Assembly (NCBI RefSeq): GCF_963675165.1
Contig: NC_087380.1
Coordinates: forward strand, 2,161,803 to 2,225,802
Source: Halichondria panicea
Taxonomy: Eukaryota; Porifera; Demospongiae; Suberitida; Halichondriidae
Direction of reading: 5' to 3'
Length of the DNA stretch: 64,000 nucleotides
Positions within the stretch are counted from its first letter, which is position 1. Every line of letters starts with the position of its first letter. Below the pieces are notes generated by a model. It had not been told where the DNA came from, did not search any database, and saw nothing but the letters and a program-made list of their open reading frames with translations. The position numbers and the translations under genes are program-made. Below are positions 33,680-48,000 of the stretch, in pieces.

Positions 33680-34640
33680 AAATTAAGCATGTGCCCTATA
33701 CTGCCCATACTGATAAAGTTTTGCTTTGAGTGCTACTCTTGGTATTCCTATCAAGAGTACGTATATCCCTAGCTAGGTATTAATGGGTTTGTCTACGTGT
33801 TACTGTACATACATTTGCTTTCCTTATGAGATCACCCTGTTTGTAGTTTGTATGGAGTATAATGCGGTTGCTTTGAGCAGAGATTAGAGGGATTGGAAAT
33901 GGAAGTGACCTCGAATAACCATCCGTGTTGCCCCCGGTTTTACTCGAGGCTGTCTACTCCAACATGGAAAGAAAACTCAGGCTGGAAACGGTTGAGCAAG
34001 TAAAAGTGTTTCCTGGGGTTTGGCGGGGGGTTTAGGAATAGGCCCCGTCTCCCAATGTAAAGCTAAGGAAAAATCACGTTCGTGGACTCCTGTTTCCCAT
34101 CCTCTTCCTTAATCTATGCTTTGAGGGATGAATGGGTGTGTGCGCTTGCTTTCAATCTGCTTTAGTGCTTATTGCAACTATTTGAGCATTGCCTGAGGCA
34201 TTGTGTTTGTGCACATGTGTGCCCTACTGCCCATAATTTAAATTTTGCTTTGAGTGCTATTCTTGGTATGGGTTGATATTGCAATTTGGTTTCCTATCAA
34301 GAGTACGTATATCCCATTTACTATTCTGCATGTGCACTTAGCCAGGTACGTACGCAATGGGTCTGTCTACGTGTTTTACTTTACATAGATTTGCTTTCCT
34401 TCTGAGATTACTTTGTGCTGCATGTACTGTAGTCTGGTTACTTTGAGGTATGAGTGAGTGGGTGTGTGTGCTTGCTTTCAATCTGCTTTAGTGCTTATTG
34501 TGAGCATTGCCTGAGGCATTGTGTTTGTGCACATGTGTGGCCTTTCAATAGCCTAGGGCTGTGATAGTTTAGGAACTAGCAAACGGTGTATGTTGCCTTT
34601 GCTCCATTAGTCAATCTGTTCACTGTGTACAGTGGGGCTA
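33680..34640. repeat. Locally duplicated spacer sequence
   Basis: TTTTGCTTTGAGTGCTAC and TATCAAGAGTACGTATATCC near 33718-33770 recur near 34248-34310. TTGCTTTCAATCTGCTTTAG near 34147 recurs near 34473. Part of this is the spacer block also found near 2245, 11015, 17755 and 54690. Confidence 0.65.
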
Positions 34641-35249
34641 TCTCAACAAGTGCCCTCTGTTGGTGAGAGTTTGTTCAGAGTCAATCTTTACTATTTTGGC
34701 TTTCTACGTATGTCTGACAATATCATCAGTAGTTGAACAATTAAGTGTACCAATTAAAACTGCATTCTATAATGACCATGATTACCTTGATGTGCCACTC
34801 CGCAATTCATAGGGTTTGGCCTTCCAAGGTGACTTTATTGCCTTAGCTTTCAATTATGAACTGCGCTTACTATTAGATTAGAGGAAGCCATTAGAAGAAA
34901 CCACTACTGGTTTTGAAACCGTTTATCAAATCTCTGCGTTTATATACTCAACCCAGAACTCTCAATATCGCCCACAAAATGCTGAGTGGCTGACAATCCT
35001 TCCGGTCTGATTCGTGTAGTCACATACAGTATTGCTTGTAGGGCTCATGTCAAAGGAGGCTAGCTTAGACCGGTCTTAGTGTACTTACATATAATTATAT
35101 ATATGCTCCTGGTGCATATAGTTGTAGTTCTGGTAACTATATAGTAGAACTAGATCTATTTGATAATGTTAGTTCATTCTGAAGTTACAGTTTCCAACGT
35201 CGAATTTTCCTTAGCACTGACCTAGTTTCTGTAGCCTCACTTTCTAGCC

Positions 35250-35332
35250 CAGCGGGACCTTCCTGCCGGTTGACCCATTGGCAAGGGTAATGTGGAGAAG
35301 TCATCACACTCACACATCATGTATAACAGGTA
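35250..35332 (+). pseudogene. Relic of SH2 N-terminal-half exon (copy before gene E)
   Basis: AGCGGGACCTTCCTGCCGGT encodes SGTFL, then the frame is lost before the Arg codon, while AATGTGGAGAAGTCATCACA corresponds to NVEKSS. It matches the better copy at 17998-18110. Confidence 0.5.
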
Positions 35333-35599
35333 TAGTCCCTTGCTGTGGTTTCTGTATCGAAAACATTGCGTGTAACCTGACTGTATACATGTTTGTAAAT
35401 TCCATTATTTTGCAGTTATATAGCAACTTGTCAATCAACTTGTGCCAGCTACATGTATACTTGCAAATGTTACAATAATCATATAATTAACTGCAATGCA
35501 TTTTTCAATTTAACTCTCTATCAGTTTACTACAATTTGGAATTGTCAACATAATTTATGCCATCTGCAATTAATTAGTCCTGTTATTTTCCCGTGCAGA

Positions 35600-35780
35600 G
35601 ATGGAGGTAGGTTCAAGAGGATCCCGTGTACAGAGATCCTGCTGGGGGGTACAGATTTGCATCACCATTCACTCGCTGCTCAGTTTAGTTCTGTACTATG
35701 CCACCAACACGATGGAGAAACACAACCCTGAACTGGAGACAATGCTTAGATACCCTGCATTCCATGTGAACAGGGGCCAT
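35600..35780 (+). pseudogene. SH2 C-terminal-half exon (copy 3, frameshifted)
   Basis: After CCGTGCAG the sequence reads DGGRFKRIP, then loses one C (ATCCCGTG for ATCCCCGTG). The rest still aligns with the intact exon at 56050-56239, including the stop. It lies ~190 bp before gene E. Confidence 0.72.
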
Positions 35781-35968
35781 TAGTAACTGAACTAGCAGCT
35801 GTACAGTATTGTATGTGTATATGCATGTGCAGGATTCTCTTTCTGTGTATGTAATTGTATGTGGGTGCATGTGCATTTTTGATGTGGAAATTGCAATCAC
35901 AATTTCATACTTCCTGTTGTCATCACTATTAAAGTCAGTTAATTTGGAGCATGTGTGCATGAAACAGT

Positions 35969-36059
35969 ATGAAGAAGTTACAAGGTGACTGTGTCTCTTG
36001 GCTGGTCCTTTTGACTGGAGCAGCTCAGCTCCTACTAGTGTGTGGAGATACTTCACCTG
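35969..36059 (+). CDS. Gene E exon 1: signal peptide
   Basis: [20 protein letters not shown], a hydrophobic core to VCGD, then TSPG before a phase-1 donor. The extra TSPG residues are shared only with gene F, grouping the two phosphatase-type genes. Confidence 0.85.
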
Positions 36060-39000
36060 GTAGATTTATGTATATAACTTTCATAATCCAGGGGTAGAAT
36101 AATAACAAAATGTGCAGTGTATATAATTGTCTCAGGAATCAACTTTCTTTGACTGCCCACATTGATAACTAAATGATATAGTATGGCTATTTGTAGGTCA
36201 AGCCTCAGGTGTGTGTAATTATTGTATGGTTCACTATAGCCGTACAGTGTCCAGAATTGCCATCCATCCCAAATGGATTGATAGAATATGTTGAAGATGA
36301 TGGTGCTCCATTTGACCTGGGTACCATGGCGACGTACATGTGCAACGATGGTTTCTTCCTAGACGGAGACGATGAGAGGAGCTGCACTACTAGAGAAGTA
36401 GGAACTAGTATTGTAATGTGGACAGGCCAAGAACCACAGTGTGTTCGTAAGTTGGCAATTTTGTTGTTTAGACCTTCAATTTCCATTATATAGCTATTCA
36501 GTGTCCTTCCCTTGAGCCAATTACTATAATGCAATGACTACACATGCGTGCCGTGTGAGTGTTCTAATGCATGGTTGTGTATTACGTTTTCTTCACACAG
36601 CTATTATTTGTCGCACTCTACCCGATATTCCCAATGGATTCATCACCTACGCTCCCGACACCACACCTGACTATGATCTGGGCACTGTGGCCACTTATGC
36701 TTGTAACCCTGGGTTTGTACTGGACCTCTCCCTGGGGGGATCTGAGATGAGAACTTGTTTCGATGACATTGAGAATGATGCAGAGGGAGCGTTTGATAGA
36801 CCGGCACCAAGATGTTTTCGTAAGTCTTTAAATTTATAAAATCCGAATTTCAGATTCAGTTCAAAGTGTAAAGGTTGTGTGTACAAAGTTGAAACATATT
36901 CTCTTGTATATAGCTCGAGGAGTTTTTCTGTCCTTTCAAGGAACAACCTACACTACGAACAACAGTAATATTGTACTTACTAGAATTGGAACTACAAATG
37001 ACACATCCTTGACCTGTCACACTGACTCAACCACCTGTTGTAGAGGTAAGGACAAGGAGCCATCTTCAAATATGGGTACTGGAGAGTGGATTCTTCCTAA
37101 TGGAAAAAATATTGTCCGGAAGAAAGTCACTGGTAGTGGGTTCTATTACACTAGGTTTCCTCAAGCTATCAGACTGTATCGTAATGATGATATCCAGACT
37201 CCACTGGGAACCTACTGCTGTAGAATTACCGACAGTGGTGGAGTGATGAGGACATTCTGTGCTAACCTCATCAGTGAGTGGTGTATACATTTACCATAAT
37301 TATTACTAGAATGTTTTGGGAGCATCAAACGTATACAAACTTTGCGCAAAATAATTCGTAAAACACTTGTAATTACACGCAATAGTAAAATCACAAGCGG
37401 TCAATTTTTCTGCTGATTTCGCTCATTCGCAAAGGTTTTTCACTAGCTAGTGATGAGGTATATATAGGTAACAATTTTAATATAATCACTTGCTTACTTA
37501 ACACAGCAGACATTCCATGAAATTTAAGTACCTCGAAAATGTGGTATTAATTAATATTGCAGACAACACCATTCGATGTCCCCCTGATGACTCGTTGATG
37601 GCTCCCACTAATGGGATGGTCTCATACTCTAGTCCAGAGGAAGGTGGGAGTTATGTATTTGGAACGGTGGCCACCTTTTCCTGTTCACCTGGTTTTGGCC
37701 TGAGTACTCTTGAGACGACTAGAACATGTACAGGAATAAATGATGCTGAAATAGGAACCTTCAGTGGCTCAAGTCCAACATGTGATGGTGAGATAGTCAT
37801 TATACTGTATATTACATTTCTTAGGGATCACTTGCCCTGCTCATAAAATTATAGTCTAAGATCTCCTTCATCAGACATACATGTATCATTGATAGACCAT
37901 ATAGCACTTGCTATAGTTGATGACATGGTAGGGTTCACCAGTAACTTTTCTTGTCTCTAGAGGAACACACTGAGAGCCAATATTTTAACTGTTGTGGGTC
38001 CATTGTCACAAGCAGGTCTTCTAGGCATTTGTCAACTTCGTCCTCCTGACTTCTGTTACTGCATTTGTATTGCAGCCATGTTTTAAAATTGTTTACTGAG
38101 ACTCTTGTGTCTTTTGGGGGAACAATAGCGTAGGAAGCTGTTCCTTGCTAGCAAGCCGTACAGAACTGAGAAGCTTGGGCTGGGGGTGGGGCTCGAGTGT
38201 AGGTTTTTTGCACCCTACCATTTGTTGCAGAGAGCTTCCTGCAGAAGGTGAAGTCATAGTTAAAGGGAACACTGTAAAAAAAAAAGTGCGGTGACCACAC
38301 TAAAACCGTCGCATATAGCACACTTTTTCAAAAAAGCGTGCTATATGCGACGGTTTTAGTGTGTCCACCGCACTTTTTTTCAATCATTTTTTACAGTGAA
38401 GGTATACAGGTTTTATTTTTTTGTCTTAAAATTTTCTTTGTGGGGTATAAAATAGCCCTGAGACAAAAAAATTTTTTCTGAAAATTAACTTTTCAGAGAA
38501 ACAGGACTGTAGAAACACAATTTCAGGCTTAAATTTTGCTTCCTGTTGTGGTCAAATGTGGGTGCAGTCAAACGTGACGTCAGAGTAGGCAATTGTGCTG
38601 CATGCAAAATGTGTATTCTGAGTGTGTTGAGTGTGTTGCAGCTGGTTGCTCCAATAGATCTAGCAGTCATACAGTTCTCTCAGTTGAAATATGAGTGGGA
38701 AAAACAAGTCCTATGTACCAGAGCTCACTGGAAAGCAACAGAATCCTGTTTTTGTGTACAGTGAAAACTCACAGATATGACCTCCCTTGCTGCTCAGTTT
38801 GGGATCCAAAAGAGGAAGAAGCTGAGATCTGAGGTCTGCTTGGACCCATGAATGGTGACTCTCCCCCTGGTGTACGCCATCTGTAGCACCCACATATCAA
38901 GGATAAAATCCCTCACACAGATTCTCTATTGGTATAATTATACATTGCTACACAACGTACACCGCATTCACACCTGACACACTCAATTGCATGACTGTAT

Positions 39001-42000
39001 ACTTATACATATGGACCTAGTCTATATACTAATCAGTCAATTAACATTTCCTATCCTGCCTTCATTGTCACCATTATCATCACCACTCGAACTAGCATGG
39101 GAAGGTTTTCTGGCTTATACAGATATGGCTTCACAGCGCTTGTTTCATCTTCACTGCAGCTTTTTTCATGCTCAACAGATGAGAAGGAGTAGGAAAGACT
39201 CAACTGGCCTGAAAAAATCATAGCTAGAAAATCACATGTGTCTGTCAGTCAGACTCATGCAGCCACCAGTATGCAATGTTTACTAGTACCTACTCTGACG
39301 TCACGTTTGACCGCGCCCACATTTGACCTCAAGGAAGTAAAATTTTAAGCCTTTTCTAACAATCCTGTTTCTCAGAAACTTTAATTTCAAAAAATTTTTT
39401 TTTTTTGCATCAAGGTTATTTTATACCTCACAAAGAACATTTTAAGGCAAAAAAATAAAACTTTATTTTTTCATGGTACCTTCCTTCCATTAGCTTGCAC
39501 GCATGTCCATTCCAATGTTGAAGCAGCAGGGCAATTCAAGACCAATGCGAAGGTTTTTTTAGCAGAGAAGTAGAAATCACCCTGTCAGAACATAACAAAG
39601 CTGTTGCTAAGGCTTGCTGTTTTTATAGATAAACTTCTTGCGTACATAGCCAACGAAGTAGGCAGTTAGTACATGTGCATTCGGTATCTATAGTTATAGG
39701 GTCCCTCATCCCTCAGGATTTGGGACACTATAACACGTGGATACCTCATGCCCATGAATTTTGTATAATATAGCAATTGTATAGCAATTTTATAGCAATT
39801 TTGTTGGAGCCATTTTTCCATTCATGGATGGTCCAATTGACAACACTTTTATCTCAACTTTGATAATACCACTTGAAAGGTCTCTTTCTAAGCTTTCAGA
39901 AAATCATAAAAATTATTCTTATATTCCACGGAATTCAAGTAGTTATGGCAACTGAAACAGTCCCCGAACTATCAATTAAGATCGGAGGGGGGGTTGTAAT
40001 TGAACATCAATAACTTTTGTTGATCCATGTCAAAAAATTTTTTATGAACGCTTAAATTAAAAGGAGATATTTCAATGTTCTGACTATGATCTGGGCACAG
40101 TAGCTACTTATGCTTGTAACGCCGGGTTTGTTCTAGACCTCTCCCTGGGGGGATCTGAGATGAGAACTTGTGTGGATGATAATAAAATGAATGCTGTTTG
40201 ATAGGCAGGTTCCAAGATGTGTCCGTAAGTAATCAATTAAAATAATTGCAGATTCAATAATTATGCTTGCATTTGCCGTGTTCTGATTCTAAATTCTCAA
40301 TACAGCTATCAAGTGTCCTGTTCTGCCCGTTTTCACCAATGGAATGATCGTCTATGCCACAGACCTGACCCCTAACTTTGACCTCAATACTACAGCAACT
40401 TATAGCTGCAATGATGGCTACACTTTAGATCTCTCTATTGGTGTTGAGGTAAGGACGTGTATTGACGATGGAAACAATGATGCTGTGGGAGTGTTTAGTG
40501 GCAAGGAGCCTGCTTGTGTTCGTAAGTACTGCAGTAATAAATCTCTCTCATCAATATACATGTACCATGATATAAAGCAACCAAATTCATTTTTTAAATG
40601 GGGCAATCCAACTAAATTTATGGGTGCCCAGAAAACAAATTAGTACGATACTGTGTCTATTATTGCACAATGATTCCCGTCTTGCTTATACTTTGCAGGC
40701 ATTCAATGCACCCCTCTACCTGAAATACCAAATGGCAGGATTGAATATGGTCCAGACATGACTGCCAACTACATGCTCAAGACAACTGCTACTTACATTT
40801 GCAACGACAGATTTTTTATGGACCTATCTGTCGGAAATGAGGCCAGAACTTGTGAGGATGATGATGGATTAGACGATCTAGGAGAGTTCACTGGCTCACA
40901 ACCAACCTGTGTCCGTAAGTATCTTATTTATGTTATAGCATCTTTAATTCAAACTAGCAATTGTACAGGTTGTTAATGGTTTGTTTTTGGGAGTAAATGA
41001 AGCGTTGGGAAATATCTTGGTTATTTGGTGCATTGGAGCTACATCTGCCACTGACTTTATACACCGACTTTATGCACGATGCTGCTTGTGTGTTACAAAT
41101 GTTCGTTTGTTCTTCATACAGTTATTATTTGTCACACTCTACCCAATATTCTCAATGGATTCATCACTTACGCTCCCGACACCACACCAGACTATGATCT
41201 GGACACTGTGGCTATTTATGCTTGTGACACTGGGTTTGTTCTGGACCTCTCCCTAGAAAGATCTGTGACTAGAACTTGTGTGGATGATGATGGACTGGAT
41301 GCTATTGGAGTGTTTGATAGACAGGCTCCAATATGTGTCCGTAAGTTACATTAAAGATTGAGATTATGTTTGCATTTGCCGTGTTCTGATCCTAAATTCT
41401 CAATACAGCTATCGAGTGTCCTGTTCTGCCCGTTTTCACCAATGGAATGATCGTCTATGCCACAGACGTGACCCCTGACTTTGACCTGGGTACTACAGCA
41501 ACTTATGGCTGCAATGATGGCTACACTTTAGAAATCACTATTGGTTTTAAGGTAAGGACGTGTATTGACGATGGAGACAATGATGCTGTGGGAGTGTTTA
41601 GAGGCGAGGAGCCTGCTTGTATCCGTAAGTACTCCAGTAATAAATCTCTCTCATCAACATACATGTACCATGATATAAACAAATTCAAGCTATCTAATCC
41701 ATGAAACTATAATATGTATAAGGTTATGAGTGTCCAGAATAGCTAGCAACGAAGGTTGCATGTAATAATTAATTTAGCAATGTCTCAAACTAGCAATTTC
41801 ACGTGCATGATTTCAATGGTTGGTTTTTGTAAGTATTGATACATTGTGTGGTCTGCCACTGACTTTATATACTGACTGCATGTGAGTGTTTCAATAGTTT
41901 TGTGTGTTACAAACTATTTATTTGTTCTTCACACAGCTATTATTTGTCGCACTCTACCGAATATTCTCAATGGATTCATCACTTACGCTCCCGACACCAC

Positions 42001-45000
42001 ACCGGACTATGATCTGGACACTGTAGCCACTTATGATTGTGACGCTGGGTTTGTTCTGGAACTCTCCCTGGGAGGATCTGAGACGAGAGCTTGTGTGGAT
42101 GATGATGGACTGGATGCTATTGGAGCGTTTGATAGACAGGCTCCAATATGTGTCCGTAAGTTACATTAAAGATTGAGATTATGTTTGCATTTGCCGTGTT
42201 CTGATTCTAAATTCTCAATACAGCTATCGAGTGTCCTGTTCTGTCCGTTTTCACCAATGGAATGATTGTCTATGCCACAGACGTGACCCCTGACTTTGAC
42301 CTGGGTACTACAGCAACTTATAGCTGCAATGATGGCTACACTTTAGAAATCACTATTGGTTTTAAGGTAAGGACGTGTATTGACGATGGAGACAATGATG
42401 CTGTGGGAGTGTTTAGAGGCGAGGAGCCTGCTTGTATCCGTAAGTACTGCAGTAATAAATCTCTCTCATCAACATACATGTACCATGATATAAATAAATT
42501 CAAGCTATCTAATCCATGACACTATAATATGTATAAGGTTATGAGTGTCCAGAATAGCTAGCAACGAAGGTTGCATGTAATAATTAATTTAGCAATGTCT
42601 CAAACTAGCAATTTCACGTGCATGATTTCAATGGTTGGTTTTTGTAAGTATTGATACATTGTGTGGTCTGCCACTGACTTTATAATTATACTGACTGCAT
42701 GCATGTGAGTGTTTCAATAGTTTTGTGTGTTACAAACTATTTATTTGTTCTTCACACAGCTATTATTTGTCGCACTCTACCGAATATTCTCAATGGATTC
42801 ATCACTTACGCTCCCGACACCACACCGGACTATGATCTGGACACTGTAGCCACTTATGATTGTGACGCTGGGTTTGTTCTGGAACTCTCCCTGGGAGGAT
42901 CTGAGACGAGAGCTTGTGTGGATGATGATGGACTGGATGCTATTGGAGTGTTTGATAGACAGGCTCCAATATGTGTCCGTAAGTTACATTAAAGATTGAG
43001 ATTATGTTTGCATTTGCCGTGTTCTAATTCTAAATTCTCAATACAGCTATCGAGTGTCCTGTTCTGCCCCATTTCACCAATGGAATGATCGTCTATGCCA
43101 CAGACGTGACCCCTGACTTTGACCTGGGTACTACAGCAACTTATAGCTGCAATGATGGCTACACTTTAGAAATCACTATTGGTTTTAAGGTAAGGACGTG
43201 TATTGACGATGGAGACAATGATGCTGTGGGAGTGTTTAGAGGCCAGGAGCCTGCTTGTGTTCGTAAGTACTGCAATAATAAATCTCTCTCATCAACATAC
43301 ATGTACCATGATATAACCAAATTCAAACTATCTAATCCATGAAACTGTAATATGTATAAGGTTATGAGTGTCCAGAATAGCTAGCAACGAAGGTTGCATG
43401 TAATAATTAATTTAGCAATGTTTCAAACTAGCAATTTCACGTGCATGATTTCAATGGTTGGTTTTTGTAAGTATTGATACATTGTGTGGTCTGCCACTGA
43501 CTTTATATACTGACTGCATGTGAGTGTTTCAATAGTTTTGTGTGTTACGAACTATTTATTTGTTCTTCACACAGCTATTATTTGTCGCACTCTACCGGAT
43601 ATTCTCAATGGATTCATCACTTACGCTCCCGACACCACACCGGACTATGATCTGGACACTGTAGCCACTTATGATTGTGATGCTGGATTTGTTCTGGAAC
43701 TCTCCCTGGGAGGATCTGAGACGAGAGTTTGTGTGGATGATAATGGACTGGATGCTATTGGAGTGTTTGATGGACAGGCTCCAATATGTATCCGTAAGTC
43801 TTTTTTGTTCTGGTTTCCATAACTTTACATTATGAATTTATTTCTAACCTACTGAATGTGCAGGTATCATTTGCCAACCTCTTTTCCCTTACCCCTATGG
43901 TATGATAACATATCATCTTGAAACTCCACCTTTCTCATACGGAACACGAGCACAGTACGTCGTCTCATGCCCTCCCGAACTAGAGAGAAGGGGAGGAGAT
44001 GATGTGAGGAATTGTACCGCTAATGGAAATAGTGCTGTGGGGGTGTGGTCTGGAGCTGCTCCCATCTGTGCAGGTTTGCAGTGTAAACGTTGTGTGTACA
44101 AAGTTGCAAAAAAATTATGTAATTTGTATAGCTCGAGGAGTTTTCCTTTCATTTCAAGGAATAACCTACACTACGAACAACAGTAATATTGTACTCACCA
44201 GGATTGAGACTACAAATGACACATCCTTGACCTGTCACACTAACTTAACCACCTGCTGTAGAGGTAAGGACAAGGAGTCATCTTCAGGTATGGGTACTGG
44301 AGAGTGGCTGTTTCCTAATGGAACAAGTATTATTCGGAAGAAAGTCTCTAGTAGTGGGTTCTATTATACAAGGTTTCATCAAGTTGTCAGACTGTATCGT
44401 AATGATGATACCCAGACTCCACTGGGAACCTACTGCTGTAGAATACCTGACGGTGCGGGTGGAGTTTTGAGGACATTCTGTGCTAACTTCATTGGTGAGT
44501 GTGTATAGGTCATTAAATATTTTGCTTATTGTTATACTGCAGACGAAAACATTCGATGTCCCTCTGACTCAGTGATGGCTCCTACTAATGGGATGGTCTC
44601 ATACTCTAGCCCAGAGGAAGATGGTAGTTATGTTTTTGGAACTGTGGCCACCTTTTCCTGCTCACCTGGTTTTGGCCTGAGCACTCTTGAGACTAGAACA
44701 TGCACAAGAACAAATGATGTGGGAACTTTCAGTGGCTCAAGTCCAACATGTGATGGTGAGTATAGTCATTGTAGAGTCTATAGTTGCATAATTATAAATT
44801 ATTTCTTAGTGATCACTTGCCCTGCTCCTCCTAATATTTTCAATGGAACGATTGTCTACTCATCTCCTAGTACAACTGAGGTGTTCAATTACACAACAGC
44901 AGCTATTTATCAGTGTAACCCTGGATATAAGTTAATAGATGGAAACAATGTGAGGACCTGTACTGGCAATGATAGTACTCCCAGCGGTCGGTGGAATGGT

Positions 45001-48000
45001 ACTGCCCCCCAGTGTCCACGTATGTTCTATTATTGGAACTCGTTCGTATCACATGATTAAGTACATACACAGCTGTGGATTGTGGGGCTCCTCAGTCTAT
45101 TACCAATGCATCTCCTGGGATACCAACAACCACAACATTCACTGGGACAGTGACCTACAGCTGTAATGATGGCTATGCACTCTTTGGGATTGCTACAAGC
45201 ACTTGTCAGGCAAATGCAACCTGGAGCAGACCACCAGAATGCATAGGTGCATGACGATTATATAATGTGTACATGCATGACATATAGACTAATACAGGTG
45301 TCACTATTGGTGGTATCCACTCTGGTGTGCCCATCTTAATTGGACACTCTGTTACCATCACTTGCACCGCTGCCTCTCCTGCTGACTCAATAATGTTGCT
45401 CCGTGATGGTCGAGCTTTTCATGAAACTCATCAGTCAACCATCTTGGTGTATACTATCTCTTTTGTGAACGATAGCATTCATCAAAACACCTTCAAATGT
45501 GAGGCCCTGCTAACAGGAAGAACAATCGATTCTGATACTGCCTCTGACAGTGTGACTGTCACTATTTCTGTTGAAGGTAAGTCGATAATTGCGTATGGAT
45601 ATTATTCAACACTACCCCACAGTTCCCCAACAACCTATTAATGCTAGTATCAGCCCATCTAGCCTGTCACTTCCACTAATTGGAGAGCCATACATTGTGA
45701 CTTGCACTGTTTCTTTATTGCCTGGACTAACTCGTACACCAACTGCTCAGTGGCTCAAAGTTGCTATGGGAGAAGAACTAAATAATCTTAATCGATCCAC
45801 TCTTAATCTCTCTCCACTGAGAACCTCAGATGCTGGCAGATACCGTTGTCAGGTAAATGTCAGTACTATTGTTCACTCTCAACCCCTCTCAGACAGCAAC
45901 GATATTGACATAATTGTTCAAAGTAAGTCAAATCTCTAATTGCTTTTATTGTCGTATTATTAATATTTTTACAGTACCAACACCAGCAGTGAATATCTCA
46001 AGGTTTCCTTCTACCTCAGCTTTGTTTGCTAACTTCAATATGGTAACATTTACATGTCAATTGTCTATACATGAAGACATTGATACTCCCGTCACTTTGA
46101 GCTTGACTTGGACTCGTGAGGTTTATAGTGATGAAGCCGATACAACCACTGAAGTTATCATGGTGAATAGTACAACCAAAGAAATTATTAGAAAATGGAC
46201 CTATAATGATTTGAGTTCAATGGACCAGAGAGTAACCTGCAATGGGACAATAAGCTCAGCTAGCAGTTTTATTCAAGGCAATAGCATTACAATTGAAGAC
46301 ACGTTATCTGTTGCTGGTGAGTTGCTGTTTTCATCCTATGATAAAAAGTGAACACGTTCTACTTTATTCAGGTGTGTTTCTGTTGTTCAACGACATTGCA
46401 CTTGATGACAACATGACCTCTGTGGCAGCGAGGGACGTACGTGTCATACAATGTCACTCTGACAAGACAGATACATTCGATGAAGACCAACACGGATGGA
46501 CTTTCCCTAATAGCACCAAAATTACTAACCGTACCACACTGGCTGTTGCAACACGGGAGGGAGGACACCTGGCACTCACTCGAGTGGGGAACAGTTCCCT
46601 GCCAGCTGGAGAGTATTGTTGCAAGGCTCAGGACGCCAGGGGAACCAGCCACACCCTCTGTGTGCATGTGAACCCAGGTGAGGGGTGCATGGAGGTAGAT
46701 GTTATGTCCACTAACGCAGCCAGTCTAAATGCTCTAATTACATAGCTTTATTCTTTCAGGCCCTATACTTTCTATTTACTACCCACAGAACCAAGTTCCA
46801 GTGGCAGTGTTGGAGGGATAGCTGCTGCGATTGTCATTTTTGTGGTTACTCTACTGATCATTGGAGCAGTTATTGTCATTGTTGTCAGGTAAACTTAAGT
46901 CAAACACATTCCTGTGAATTAAGTTCTAAATACCATGCAAATCTTCTCTGCATTAATATGATGTACCATGATTCTTTCAGAGCTCGTAGATCTGGAAAGC
47001 ACACTTTCTCTGGCCTTGCATTTGGTGGAGGGAGAGTTAAGCGTAAATCTCTCTTCACTGTGAAAGTTGACCCCTTGACCCCATTGGACATTCCCCTGGA
47101 CGATCACATTGACACCTTGACCCCTGATGCAAATATGTATGTGGGCGTAACCACCTTCAGTAAGGAACCAGATAAAAAAGTTGAAGCAAATCAGCAAGGT
47201 ATCCCTTAAAATAATTGCCCTTAAGTATATATACACAAGGCTCTACTATTTCACAGGATCTGCACTTGGTACAAGCAGTTCATTTTACACCACTGACTTT
47301 CCTGTTCATGTGGACACAATGCACGAGGACACAGACAAGCTCTTTGAGACTGAGTACACGGTGAGCATGTGTGCAGAGTCGAACAATCTTTCTCACTGTT
47401 CACATTTGTTCATCTCAGTCCATCAGCAAGGAGCCCCACTCTCCAAACAACGAGTCAAAGCTGCCTCACAACACAACCAAGAATAGATTCGGAAATGTCT
47501 TCCCTTGTGAGTACACAAATTAATGTCAACTTGTGCTTATTCTGTATACAGATGATTTCAACCGTGTTAAGTTGAAGCTTGTGAAGGACGTCAGAGGATC
47601 AGACTACATCAATGCCAGCTATGTCAATGTGAGTCAATAATAATTCATCATTTTTCATGCATACACTGCATTTATATTTGCAGGGCTATATGACCAACAC
47701 CAAGTACATTGCTGCTCAAGGTGAGCACATCACTCATGCACATTCACAGTGTATCATTGACCCAAACTCAGGTCCTTTGCCCAATACGCTAGAAGATTTC
47801 TGGAAGATGATTATGGAGAACAAACTGCGAACAATTGTCATGCTCACCAAATGTTTTGAGGAGAGGGTGAGCTGCTACACATTCAACCATTGATATCATT
47901 GTGAAAGTTTTCCTTCTAATCTCGTTACCACAACTTATCATTGTAGAAAAAGTGTGAGTGTTACTGGCCCCTGAAGGACAATCAACCTCTTGAGATGGGC

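Larger units (their letters stand above)
31807..35968. other. Spacer between genes D and E
   Basis: Contains a TIR element (32209-33275) with a nested one, a local tandem duplication (33680-34640), a long block (34600-35830) paralogous to 54830-56280, and SH2 relics near 35250 and 35600. No intact gene is visible. Confidence 0.6.

Noticed and set aside
38546-39223. Short frames inside the TIR element in gene E
   Set aside because: No similarity to transposases or host proteins that I can recognise, and they lie in non-coding element sequence.
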